Source: Uloborus plumipes (Eukaryota; Arthropoda; Arachnida; Araneae; Uloboridae). From it: a DNA stretch of 64,000 bases. The stretch lies in contig JAXGGA010002195.1 of NCBI GenBank assembly GCA_038373865.1, positions 17,501 through 81,500 on the forward strand, given 5' to 3'. Positions 47,606-59,543 of this stretch are shown one piece after another. Each line of letters opens with the position of its first letter. Position 1 is the stretch's first letter. The notes under the pieces are model-generated. The model had not been told where the DNA came from. It was given only the letters and a program-made list of their open reading frames with translations, and did no database searches. The translations under genes and the position numbers were made by a program.

Positions 47606-50600
47606 TGCCTTAGCCCTTGCTTAGGGGCGGTTACTCACTGCTTTATTATTTGTACTATGTTTGAAGAAGGATAAATGAATCTTTCCCAAGAAAACTGTTG
47701 ATAATATTATTAATTAGTTCACCGAAGAGATTATTTTGTGTTGCAACTGCTCTTAGCGTGGATTTTCGGGCAAAGAAATAACGTGGGATTGTGTAAACAA
47801 GGAAAGCTAGTAATAGGGTTTGTCAACGCAGAAAATAAAATTATTGCTTTTGTTATTAATTCGTGTTTTAATTTCTCTCTTATTAATAGTGTACACAAGT
47901 AGTTCCGTCCAGAGTTAAACTAGCCTATTTCCCTTTTTATCAACTTCAATTTTTCAATTTGTGTTAAATTTTACCTACATTTGGTTTACATTGTAAATAG
48001 TTTGAAAATGTACCTTTTTCATAGTAAGAAAAAAATGTTTCAAAACCATTTTTAAAAACATCTGCTTAGAAGAAAACATGAAATTCAATCTTTTAAGCTG
48101 CTGGAAATGCTTATATAAATCCCACAAAAACTTTACGAAATAAAACTAGTATATTTTACAGTTTTTTTTTTTTTTTTTTTTTTGTAAATTCCTACTGTTG
48201 CGAGCTCACGGTTAATCCGAAACAGTTCACGAAATGTCAAAAAATTTCTTTTATAAAACAAATACCTTCAAAGCAGAACTAAATGGCTATTACATAATAA
48301 GAGCCAAAAATTGACCTTTTTTTCTCTCTTCGAAACTTAAGAAATTTGTCATCACCATACACCATAAATATCTCACCAAATTTGAAAAAAAAAAAGAGAT
48401 CCCAAATTTAGCGTCAGTTATGAACATTTGGAGTAGTTGGTAAAGCTGGCACGGAACTCCATGTCAAACCTCGATTGGATATTTCTGCTGAAAAGATCTG
48501 TAAAGGTTGTGTTTGCTTAGGAAATTACTTGGCATGGCGAAGAATATAGTGAACATTTGACTACATGTTGCCGTATTTGCCACTATTTTTCTGAGTTTAA
48601 CAAAAAAAAACGATATTCCGAATCCAGTGCCAGCTTGGCGATAGTGGGGAACATTGGCGAAGTTTCTGGATAGGCCTATTTTCACTTTCAGGCGGAAAAT
48701 TTTGCTGAAAATCGGGGGAAAAAGGCATTTTTTCCTGACACATACCACATCAAGAGCACTTTCTCAAAAATTTATTTTATATCAAATAAAACTAAAGCTT
48801 GAGTGTTTTTAGATCCTTTTACAAAACCTTCATTTATTCGAAACTATGTTAGCATGACATAGACCACTCTCCCTCTAACCACAAAATATATTTATTTGTA
48901 CTCATTTTCAAAATGCATGCATAAATTATAATGTTTAATGTCTGTTAAAATTGTGGCTTTAGGAAAGAAAAGAAGAATAGAGATTCAGACCAAATCGATA
49001 GAGTAATCATTTCTCTTTTCTCGTTCTCTTCTAATGTTCCAGTGCTTAATATTGGTAAATAACGTATAAAAAAGAAGCCACCATTGTCCAGGAAAATTAA
49101 GTAGTTTTTAAATCTTTCTTTTCCTCGGCAGGTCAGCTTATTGTAGTTGCAAAATTGAACAATCGACTCTCGCTCTAGGGACGTTTACTGTGCGCCAACT
49201 ATCTCACCCTTATAGAAACTTTTGTACAAACGGGAGGTTTTTTAAGTAATTTTTGTATACGAAAAACAAAGAGAGAGAGAGAGAGAGGAGGAGGGGAGGG
49301 GTAAAAATAATTTTTCAGTAATAAAAATCAAGAACTATTAATTTGCTTTAAATCAGTTGCACCACGTATTTAAGTTTAGTACTTTAGTTTTAGTACATCT
49401 TCATTATCTAGCAAACTATCGTTTGGCGCAGTACTACAGTCTTTTAAGGCTCTTGCTCCGATAAACCCAAATCACGGCCCAGGCACTATTTTTTGTTTTA
49501 ATGGTTGATGCTTTACAGCATTATTATAATGCAAATTAGTTTTTAAACTGATAAACCCTCAAATTATGTTAAATTATTAGAATTATTTAATGATTTAATA
49601 TTCGTGCAACAGCAGTTGCACGAATGTGCATAAAAATCGGTTGCATGTGAATATTTTTCTCTAAAAAATGTTTTTTCCCAAGTTCAGACATGTAATAAAA
49701 TAATCTAAATATTTTCTAGACTTGCCTTTTTTTTAAATCCTAAAAACACTCCTCAAAAAATCAATTTTGAGCCTTCTAAAGCACGATCTCCCGTTAAACA
49801 AGAATAATTACAAGAATGATAAACTACTGCAGTTTTCATAAATGCACACAAGCGCTTAATGCGCAAAACGTTCCTCAACCACCTAGTTTTACCAAAGCAT
49901 ATTATTCCCAAAATGCCACATGTGGCATTTGAGCAAAAGGCAATGTCCCATTTCTATGGCGGATTAAACTTGTTCACAGAATAAACCTTTGCTGAAAATT
50001 TAATAACCATTGTGATTGATGTAACTTTAAAACCAAAGCATGTAATTCAGAAATGTTGAAAGACCTTCGCGGATTCATTAACACAGGCATTAAATGTTGT
50101 GGTAAAATTAAAGGCGAAGGCAATTCTATAGTAGTGCAGGATATTCATAAAATATATCTGGAACAACTGAACAGAAAAGTGGTATTATATTCAAAACGAT
50201 TTGTGGAGATTTTCAGCCGTAGTTTTGAAAAGTCCTAGAATAGGTATTATTGGGTCACAAAAGGTTTAATTTAACATAAAAAAAGAACAGTGTTTGTTTC
50301 ATGCAGGATGGTTAGACTGAAAATGTTTTTAACACTTTTACAAGAAGAGTTTTAATCTTTTAAATTAATTTTACAGAAGCAATTATTGCACTTAAATATT
50401 TCAAGAACTTACCTTTTTATATTTTCAAAATAAATAACTTTCTTCTTTTAAAATGCAAATACCGTCTTTAAATAACATTTAATGGTGAGGTGTGGCTGTT
50501 TTTAATATATTTCATGCATTATGCTACGATTGTTTCATTTATTTTTTTTATTTGATTATTTTTGTGAGAATACATCAATATTATCTGCCTGTACACAGCC

Positions 50601-50882
50601 TTTTTTTAGTAAAGAAAACAGTTTGCCTAGTTTTTGCAGATGATTTTAAAGTAGATAAAATAATGCGAATTTAAGGATTTACTTTAAGATCCAACAAATA
50701 TAAAAATTAAGAAGTTTCAGATTTTCTTTTACTGTATCACAGGAACATAAAACCGTAAACGTTTAAGAAGTAAATCCTCTAACCGACATTTACCGAGGAA
50801 AAACTCTGACACTGGATAAAATTTTGATGAAATTTTATCATTTTATCATGATTTAGACTAAAAAAACCTGTTATAAATGAAT
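47606..50882. other. no gene seen
   Basis: AT-rich. It includes a poly-T run (48162-48183), a GA microsatellite (about 49270-49287) and a copy of the TGGCGCA...GGCTCTTGC family at about 49418-49480. Confidence 0.5.
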
Positions 50883-51299
50883 CCCAAGTAGCATCAACTC
50901 ATCGGATTTTGCTCGGCCGATCATCGAACTCCTCGTAAACTGATCTCGTAACGCACGATGACATCGTTCCGATCAGTATCCGAGAACGGTTTTCAATGAG
51001 CGGATTTTCATCGGAAAGCGATATCCTTCCGATCAACTTTCCCGATGAAAATAAGCTGAGCTATATTCCATCGGAAAACGATATCCTTCCAATCATGTTT
51101 CCCGATGAAATTCATTGGCGCGGGACTGTTCTTCTCGTAAATTGCTCCAAATCTCATCGTATTTCGAGCAAAACTCATCGGATTTTGCTGCTCGGATTCT
51201 GTTTGGCCGATGAGACATATTGGATCATCGGCCGATGAGAATTTCATCGGGTTTCGATGAATTTCCGATCATTGGCGGATGAGATGATGCTGCTAGAGA
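50883..51299. mobile_element. MITE rich in CATCGG/CGATGAG motifs
   Basis: CCCAAGTAGCATCAACTCATC at the left pairs imperfectly with GATGAGATGATGCTGCTAGAG at the right. The left end resembles the 20573 MITE. Inside, CATCGGAAAGCGATATCCTT is repeated about 66 bp later, followed each time by TTTCCCGATGAAA. Confidence 0.65.
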
Positions 51300-51548
51300 T
51301 TCCTACTGAAAAGAGAAAAACTAAAGCTAAATAGAAAATGGTGCCCAAATTTTACAACATCTTAATATTAATGTTGCTTCTTTATTTTCTAACCTGAAAA
51401 ATTACTTGATTATCAGCTACTTGTTGTGCATACAGCTAACACAGAGACCTTATGGTCTCGGAAATTCAGATCGGGATGAGATTTGGCAGATTAGTAGTAC
51501 CCCTTAAGAGTACTCTCAGGTTAAAATAATAAAGCGCAAGGAGTTTGT

Positions 51549-51581
51549 ATGGATGGATGGATGGATGGATGGATGGATGGA
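51549..51581. repeat. ATGG microsatellite
   Basis: About eight GGAT units. Confidence 0.95.
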
Positions 51582-52015
51582 TGTTTGCTCCTCTTTCACG
51601 CAGAAACTACTGAATGGATTTTAGTGAAATTTTTACCATAAGGCAGCTTATACATCAGAATAACACATAAGCTATAGTTTATAACGATATTCAAAACAGT
51701 TCGATTGGTAGCGCTTTTTTCATTCCAATTTAAAGTACATTTTTCGCATAAATCCTCGAATTCTTTCAACAAACTAATTCAATATTTAGTGCTTCATCTC
51801 AACTCCCTGTCGATAGCTAGAACTGCGTGTATCATTTCCGCTTTTCGCATTAAATTTTCAAGGCTATTCTCAAGTCAAATAAAAAAGTTTTTTTTTTTTT
51901 TCAGCTTCATGGTTAATATCCAGACTTTTACATAGACACTGGAAACGCTCGCGCGCCCGCTCGCTAACGAGCTTTTACCATGATATGTATTCAAAACATT
52001 TTGTGGTCTTAGGTA

Positions 52016-52310
52016 GAGCCGCTATATAGACAGGCCGACCGCATCAAGATTCTTCACCACTTTGGATCCAATTGCTTAACTTTTACTTTCAAATTTTCAT
52101 TGTTGCGGAGTAGGGTTACCAGAAAAATGTTTTGGCACATTGCTAAGCTTTGCCAAATCCACGTGCCGCTAATAATTGCTCACAGTGAAAAATGACCAAA
52201 ACGCGATTACTAGCCAGAAAAGACAACCACTCAAACACACGAACACGCGCTGGATCCAAAGTGGTGAAACTTAATCTTGATGCGCCGGCTCGTATATATA
52301 GGGGCCTTAA
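52016..52310. mobile_element. 295-bp MITE with perfect 9-bp TSD (Mutator-like)
   Basis: The left GCCGCTATATAGACAGGCCG and the inward-read right GGCCCCTATATATACGAGCC begin inverted ends. These continue through CGCATCAAGATT and CACCACTTTGGATCCA. The flanks are TCTTAGGTA on both sides (52007-52015 and 52311-52319). Confidence 0.85.
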
Positions 52311-52339
52311 TCTTAGGTATATGTAGAATATGTATCCGG

Positions 52340-52690
52340 GATGAATCCTAGTTTAAGGTCCGGCGATAAATTATTAAATCTGGCAACCACAGAATTATCA
52401 TTGGTTGATTGGATTGTTTGGCGATTTTAAGCTAAATGATTGCAACCTTAAGCTACAATCTGAAAAAAATCGCCAAACCCGGACCCTAAAGTAGGATTTT
52501 ACCTGTATCTGTAAGCAATGTGGGTAAAATCCTACTTTAGGGTCCCGGTTTGGCGATTTTTTGCAGACTGTAGCTTTAGGTTGCAATCATTTAGCATAAA
52601 ATCGCCAAACAATCCAATCAACCAATGATAATTCTGTGGTTGCCAGATTTATTAATTTATCGCCGGACCTTAAACTAGGATTCATCCGCA
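52340..52690. mobile_element. near-perfect palindromic foldback, about 350 bp
   Basis: GGATGAATCCTAGTTTAAGG at the left pairs with CCTTAAACTAGGATTCATCC at the right. The arms of about 170 bp continue to GTAGGATTTTACC near the centre (about 52515). Confidence 0.88.
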
Positions 52691-53490
52691 ATGTGTTTTC
52701 TTATTGTGCTTTGAAACGTGCAAATATTATTTTATAGTATAAATTGTATTCTACAGTATTTTCTGTAGTAAGAATTGTTCACTGCATTAATTATTTTCGC
52801 GAGTTTTGTAAATATGTTTTAGAATATCGGTAACGTAATCGCTAGATGAGATTGTCAACTTATAAATGAATTAGGTTCATTATTTTCCAATTTGATGGAG
52901 CTTTTAAATATAACTTTTCGGCATTTCTTAAATTTATTTTCTTTGATTTGGCACTTTCTAGGGATATTAACAATTGAGCAGTTACTTAGTATCCAATTGA
53001 ACAGGAATTTTGCCAAATTTTTGCAAGATTTTAATAACCCGTTAATCCAAGCAAATTGGAAGGTACAGAGGTCTCTGAGGTGCTAAATGTTAAATGCAAG
53101 ATTTTAGCAACTGAGATGCTCGAAGATTTTTTCAACTAACGCCAGTTTTTGTGCCAAAGACTACGCAATAATACTTTACTTCTTACACTACGTAACCAAA
53201 ATAAAACGATTATTGTCTGATAGTTTTTTTTCTTTTGTTGGCCGATTCCGTATGTATCAATCAAATGAGAAAATGAATCCATTCCTTAAAATAGGTAGAA
53301 TTTCTACCCATTTAAATTCCCTCATCAATTGTGAATCCCATTCCTCAATTTTCATCCGCGTATCACTCCTTCCTAAAAATGGACAATCCTGAAAAAAGGA
53401 GGAGTCATAGGCCATCTCCGCGAAGTTGAATTATATGAATTATTTCTATAAATTATTATTGACCCAGGCAACGCCGGGTATTTTTGCTAG

Positions 53491-54199
53491 TATGAAATAA
53501 TCAACATTAAACAAGAGCCAAAAAGCGATCAAGCCAGCCAAAGATAGGGACTGGCTGACTAATAGAAAGCTTGTAAAAGCCTTTTCATAACTACAGAAGT
53601 CAGGACAATCGATATCTTAGTGACAAAATAGTCGCAAATTTTAAACTAAACGGGATGAAACAAAATAATTGTCAAAGTGCAGTAAAACCGATCAAAAAAC
53701 ACTCACACACACACACAAGAAAAAATAAAATTTAGAAATTTGCAAAAAGGAAATAAGACGTTAAATGAATTGAAAAATTAATTAAATATTTTTCTAAAAA
53801 ACATAATCACGAAAACTGAAAAGGAAAAACAAAGAACTACTAACAAACGTCCCCAAAGCGCATATAAAATTAGACAAAAAGTTTTGAAGTCGAACAAGAA
53901 TCTCCTTAAACAAATAAAAAAAAAATAAAAATAACCGTAAAATTTTGAAGCTCAAAAGCTACTGTACAAATAATTGAGATATATATATTTAAATAATTTA
54001 GTTATTCTTCTAGAACTTTAATCAACCTGAATAAACAATCAGATTAATTAGAGAATACGAAACGGATTTAATTAAAATGATAATTCGTTTTTGTGTGCTG
54101 AGAAACTAAACAAACAATTTCCAATAATAAATATCATCCACCCAACGTAAGTCTTCTGGATTAACAAGCCCAATTTTAATCTGATTTAATTGGGCGAAT
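53491..54199. other. no gene seen
   Basis: AT-rich; a CA microsatellite lies near 53703-53717. Confidence 0.5.
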
Positions 54200-54225
54200 T
54201 TTGAAATCCACCTGTGCGCCTCGCA

Positions 54226-54460
54226 GATAAACGGCTTCTACAGGTACACGCGGCCACTTTCGAACACGTGCGCCCCCCTAAAAGAACTAGCAACCGTCTG
54301 CTAGCTACAGTTGACCGTTTCAGTGGAACCGAGCGAACGCTGCTGGAAGGACGTGGAGCTTTTTCGTTCTTTATCCGGAAAAAAAGGATTGCGCTCCATT
54401 TAATAAGCCTCGAAGGACGTAAATTGTTGTTATGGATATCTTACTTGGATATTGAGCGTG
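54226..54460 (+). other. possible non-coding 5' exon or promoter-proximal region of the RGK gene
   Basis: This is the most GC-rich unique stretch in the right half of the window. A CGCAG dinucleotide context precedes 54226, TTTCAGTGG (arthropod-like initiator) lies near 54317, and a GTAAGC donor-like site follows 54460. A possible acceptor (TTGGTGTAG, ending 57010) sits just before the RGK start codon. A 112-residue open frame here has no recognised domain. All of this is inference. Confidence 0.3.
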
Positions 54461-57028
54461 GTAAGCAATATATTTGTGACGCAGTTTCGGGGAAAGTGAT
54501 AAGGTTTTTTCCTTTTTTTGGAAAGAGGAAAAGTTGTGTTTTCAAGGATTAAATGATCGGGGCTTTTAACTTTAAGCTGAGTCGGCACTGTTTTTGATGT
54601 TGCAAAAGTTTTATCTTTGCCTGGAGGCAAATGTTGTCTGGAAGTGCTATGGAGTTAAAAATAGTTTATGACATTAATTAGCTGTTGGTTTTAATTTGCC
54701 TAAGTTCGGGGTTAAAATTTGCTTAAAAATATTAATTAGAAGTTAGGGAAATTGAATACAGATTATTATTAGTAAAAATGTAAAATTATTAAAAGTTGTA
54801 AATTGTTTTAAAAACGATGGAAACTCAAAAATAATTTATGATATTAAATGAATATCAATTTTAATTTTGCTTTGCTTTGAAAATATATTAATTAAAAGCT
54901 AAGGCAATTAATAAATAATTAATAAAATTGCAGAAAAAAAAAATTAGAGCTGTAAATTGTTTAAAAAACGTTGAAAATTTAAAAATAATGTAATGATTTG
55001 TTTAATTGCATGAGTTTGGGACAAAAATTGTTTAAAAAAAAACTCATACAGGAAATATTAAAGAAAATGAATACAATGTATTCAAAACAAATTCTTAAAA
55101 GCAATAAAATTGTTTGAAAAATAATGAACATTTTTCTTTCGAACTGAAAATTTCAGAAAATATCAATATTTTTCTACAATTTAACTTGATGAATTGATAA
55201 TTTCAAAACGCATCAGAAAGAAATATTTTCAAAGCGAACACTTTGGATAAGGGAATACATTTAAAAAACTTCCAAAAATTAGAAAAGAACTATATTTAAG
55301 TAATACAAAAATATAAACTGTAAATAAAAAGAAATCTATCTAACTTTTCAAAATAACTACAGTGAATTAATGCTTCATGCCAAAAATCCATTAGAACACC
55401 GAATAGGCTGTTTTTCTAATTTAAAGAACAAATATTTGTTTTAAACAATTCGTATAGTTTAAGTGTGACACAAGTAAATGAATAAATACAGTTGAAACTG
55501 GTATTTTATTTCATCAATATTTTAAAAAAATCAGTATCTTGAAATACTTATATACAGTAAATATTTAAATGTTGATTATACTCTCTGAAGTTTTGCACTG
55601 TTCAGAATCATTGCTTTGCTTGTTAAATACATAAATAAATGCACATAAAATAATTGCAAATTTAGCGTATAATAATTGTTTGGCATTTCTGTGTAATTGA
55701 AGATTCTGAACTGATTAAAAACAGCAAATTTATCTTGGTGAGGTATAATTATAGTTATGTTACTGACATTTAGTTTCAAACATAGTATTGGCAAGTTTCT
55801 ATATAGTTAAATCGGATATTTGAATTTTTAGAAACATTTGCTAAGCATGAAGTTAAAAACAAAAATATAACCTAACTACTAATTGTTTATTTAAAAAATA
55901 TTTTCTCTCTCACTTTTGTTTGGAAAACTAAGTTACAAATCTGTTAATAAATTTTAATACAATATGGAGTTGTAATTGTCGAAAAGACAAAAAGAAATTA
56001 ACTAAAAGAAAAAAAATCAACGAAAAGTAGTCGACATATATCAATTCTAAAATACCTCAAACTACTTTTTGACAGCAAGAATCCTACTTTTACATTACTC
56101 CATATGAAGTCAAGAAATTGGTTTTAGTTAAAGATATAAGTAGAAAAAAGAAAAGAAAAACTTTTATAGCTGAAAGAGAGTTTGCTAATCTGCAGTATCA
56201 TTACAACAACTACATCTTAATTCGGCCCTCTTGTTTCCTAATTTATTAATTAATGGAAGAGAACATTTTAACCTATATCTCTAATTAGTGACACCTTTAT
56301 TAAATTAGTATATCGTCCGCTGCAATTAATTACAATTTGAGTGGTTACTTTTTTTGAAGTATTAGATGCATATATACATTACCGAAAGATGAACACGTGA
56401 CTGCATTTGACAAGCATTAATGTATTGTGAGGAAAGAAAAGATACTAATTGATTTTTTTTCACATTGAAAGTGTTTAAAGTATTTAAGAAAGTTATCGAG
56501 AAAGAAAATAACTTTCAGGAACTGTTTACCGTTGAGAGACCTCGTTTAAATTAACACGAGTCGACACCTTCACAAAGCGAAAGACAGTGCCTGGAGCAAA
56601 ATCATCTAAGTAGTTCTTGTAACTTTATTTTCTGAAAACTACACGGAATCTATTAGCAATGGACTTAGAAAGAAATGACGCTAGTATAAATAAAGCATAA
56701 TGAGGATATAATGAGATGGGTTCATGAATTATTTATCACAAAGCAATTCTTTGATAGCTTCAGTCCTGTGAAATGTGTTTAATTATGCGAGAATTCTTCT
56801 GAGAGTAAACATTTTTGTCATTACGAATTCTTGATAACTTAAGCGATTACTTTTAAAAAGTACATATTTGAAAGAAAAAGATGAGTCCTTGTGCGAAACA
56901 TTTAGTTCAACGCAAGAGCTTCTAACTCAGTGATAGAATTCTACACATATCAATTTATATTCACTATTTCTCGAACTGTTTTCTGTAATGATTCTTGATC
57001 ACTTGGTGTAGAGTGAGTGTTATATATA
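54461..57028. other. AT-rich upstream region or intron; no gene seen
   Basis: Very AT-rich, with no recognised exon or repeat boundary. It may be the 5' intron or promoter of the gene starting at 57029. Confidence 0.45.
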
Positions 57029-58052
57029 ATGGATAAACCGATTTTGAACATGGAAGGGACTAAATCACCACTTCGATCACCAGCTCGCTCGCCAGCTTTG
57101 TCACCTGCCAGATCACCAGCGCTGTCACCAAATCGATCACCAAGCAAATCGCCAAACATATCACCAGGGCGCGGATCACCCAAATATGGTTCCCCACCTC
57201 ATGCAAGACATCGCTCTGCTTCGATTCCTGTGACCCCAGAGGCCCTAAAAGGTGTCAGGAATCGATTCCTCAATGCCCCTGGAGGACTTTACCCCCTTGG
57301 TGAAAGCAACCGTGACAGCTCTGTAAATCTCCTCGCAGTAGATGTCACATCACGCGAGAGACTGCCACGTAGTGCACCAGAGTTGACTGTTGACGAGGCA
57401 AGCTCTGGCTCCATCAGTCCTTGGAACGATAATCCGAGCGAATACAGTACATCACTCGCTTACACTGTGCAAAGGCCACAGGCGGAAGTCTTGTCCAGGA
57501 GGTTTTCTGAGACACTCACAGTTGGAAATGACCACACTTACCGCAGCAGGCGGCGACGAAAGTCACTGAGCCCGCACCACAGCAGATCTTTGTCCTTCAG
57601 AGCCCTGAAGAGATCTGGACAGTTCACGTGGGATGAATTTCGTCCACGTGGCAACAGTGTTCCTTGCGCTGATCCTTTGCAACCGAGAAGTCGGAGGGCG
57701 TCGCACCAATATACCGGACGTGACAGAAGCGTGAGTCCAAGGCCGAGCCTTCCCCAAGAGACTGACGAGTATTATATGCTCAGACAGTTTTGCATCACAT
57801 CTAAAGGTGACGTGGTGAATAAAGGAGATTTATACCGCCAGCGGTCAAAGAGCAACAATAGTGTAGCTTCCACGGCTTCCAGCATGACTGGTGGAACAGG
57901 AGCTTCAACTGCAACATCTATTTCTTCTGGTAATCCCAACCCAACTACAGCAAAAAAAGTCCTCATGCTTGGAACAGTTGGTGTAGGGAAAACGTCTTTA
58001 GTCACACAGTTCATGTCATCAGAGTACATGAATGCATATGATGGCTCATTGG
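57029..58052 (+). CDS. RGK-family (Rad/Gem/Rem-like) small GTPase, first coding exon
   Basis: The ATG at 57029 (MDKPILNMEG) opens 341 codons plus one base, ended by a GTAAGT donor at 58053; read-through past it soon hits a stop. Residues 12-56 form Ser-Pro repeats (RSPARSP, ALSPNRSP). RSASIP at 62-67 is an exact 14-3-3 mode-1 site, and further basic Arg-Ser motifs occur (RRRRKS, RSLSFR). Residues 309-341 begin the G domain: KKVLML, the P-loop GTVGVGKTS (315-323) and TQFMSSEYMNAYDGSL. A long N-terminal extension, 14-3-3 motif and this P-loop context fit RGK GTPases, which inhibit voltage-gated calcium channels and act on the cytoskeleton. The phase-1 junction, the remaining G motifs and the C-terminal calmodulin site lie in exons not found here. 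Another Ras-like family is possible. Confidence 0.75.
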
Positions 58053-58058
58053 GTAAGT
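58053..58058 (+). promoter_or_regulatory. 5' splice donor of the RGK exon
   Basis: GTAAGT directly follows the last in-frame base. It leaves one G of a split codon, compatible with an Asp or Glu completed by the next exon. Confidence 0.8.
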
Positions 58059-59134
58059 CTTTACTTTCATATAGACATTTCAACCTTTCTTGAAAATTCA
58101 CTTTTTCAGATTTATTTACAATTATCTTTCCAACCTTTCATTGAAATCACTTTTTAACGTTTCTTCATAACACGATCGTAAACTACTCATAAAGAGAAAT
58201 CTTCAAATATTCATATTGCGAGGCTTAAATTTAGTAATAATAAATGCAATAAGAGGAAAAGAAATAAATATTTCTTGCACATTTTTCAACTATAACCTAT
58301 GTTGATCCACGTGATACTCTAATAACCATGCATCGATTAATTTAAGAGAAACTTTGACCATAACGATTAATTATTGTTACATCACTAAAGTTATAAATAT
58401 TCATTAAGCCTCATTTTATGACAAGACATCTCATTAACTGATGCTACTTATGTAGTGACACGCCTGGCAGCTTGTTTTAACGGATAATGTTTCTATGAGG
58501 AAAGAAACCAATTTCTTTTAAAACTTTGCACAAGTAAGAACATTAGACATTAAACGCGGACATCAGCTTTCATTTTACGTTGAGAATACTTAGGTAATGA
58601 CCTGCTTGTCATTAGCTACCAGAAGATTAACTTGCAAACGCCGACTGTTAAAATTACAAGGGATATGCAGGAAATATGAGGCATTTTGCTCTTAAATGGT
58701 CTAACAAACAAGGTTTTAATATTTCAAAGAAATCTCAGCTTTGAAACGTTCTAAGTGTTTCAATTTTATACAAATGAAAAAGGAAATAAAAATAAAAAAA
58801 TATTTTTTTAAATAAAATTTCGAAGTAATAAAAAATATTTTATGCACTTAATGCATCAATTTTACAAAATTTTCACAAATATTTCAATTACATTTTTAGC
58901 GAAAGATGTTAACTTTTTGACCTTTAAGGAATTACCCTCCTCACTCCGAAGCAGTTTTATGTGATTATTTGACGTACTTTTTTACTTAAAATAACTTAGC
59001 CCAAATTAGTTTTAGCACAGAATTGCTTCTTTATATTTCTAAAATAGAGGTGATAGTTTTAATTCCATTTGCCCTTGAGAAAATATAGTAAACTTGTTTA
59101 GTAATTTAATCTTTGGGAGGACCAATGTTTACGT
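58059..59134. other. intron sequence, nothing further seen
   Basis: AT-rich, presumed first part of the long intron after the RGK exon. Confidence 0.5.
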
Positions 59135-59543
59135 CAGTTGTGGCCAACCTTTGGCCCGCGGAATGCATCTGAACCGCGAAACCAATCGATGTTAGCCACT
59201 ATTATGTTTAATATTACCAACCGAAAATTATATTCCGTACTTTTCCAAAGCAACAGATAGTCTTTATTAGGTATTATGAGTAACTGTTGCAAATTTGAAG
59301 CTAAATAGAAATGGTTTCGAAAAAACAGAGGTAACCATCATACAAATAAAATAAGCAAAAAGTAATGATAATAAGTTCTTGGGTTGTAACTTTATTTCTT
59401 TTTGGGTTTTCCCACGTTATCTAAACAAAAAATATTTAACTACATTTTAATTGTATACGTGTTCTTTCTCGTGAGTTACGTGTTCTTCGTTGTAGTATGA
59501 GTGTGGTGGTCTTTGGTTAAGAAAAAGGTTGGGCACACCACTG
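59135..59543. mobile_element. hAT-type MITE, 409 bp
   Basis: It starts CAGTTGTGGCCAACCTTTGG. The right end, read inward, is CAGTGGTGTGCCCAACCTTT. The flanks GTTTACGT and GGTTAGGT agree at six of eight bases, consistent with an old 8-bp TSD. Confidence 0.7.

Larger units (their letters stand above)
51514..53490 (+). mobile_element. candidate Helitron with two nested MITEs
   Basis: The right end is a hairpin ACCCAGGCAACGCCGGGT (53462-53479), then TTTTTGCTAG before a T. The left region AAAATAATAAAGCGCAAGGA followed by GTTTG resembles Helitron 5' sequence, but the exact TC start is not certain. An ATGG microsatellite (about 51549-51581) follows. Confidence 0.55.

Noticed and set aside
54214..54552. 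112-residue open frame
   Set aside because: No recognised domain, and the frame runs past a good donor site. A non-coding exon is at least as likely.
57563..58101. Minus-strand frames of 64 and 109 residues
   Set aside because: They are shadows of the plus-strand GTPase exon, which carries the recognisable P-loop and a splice donor.
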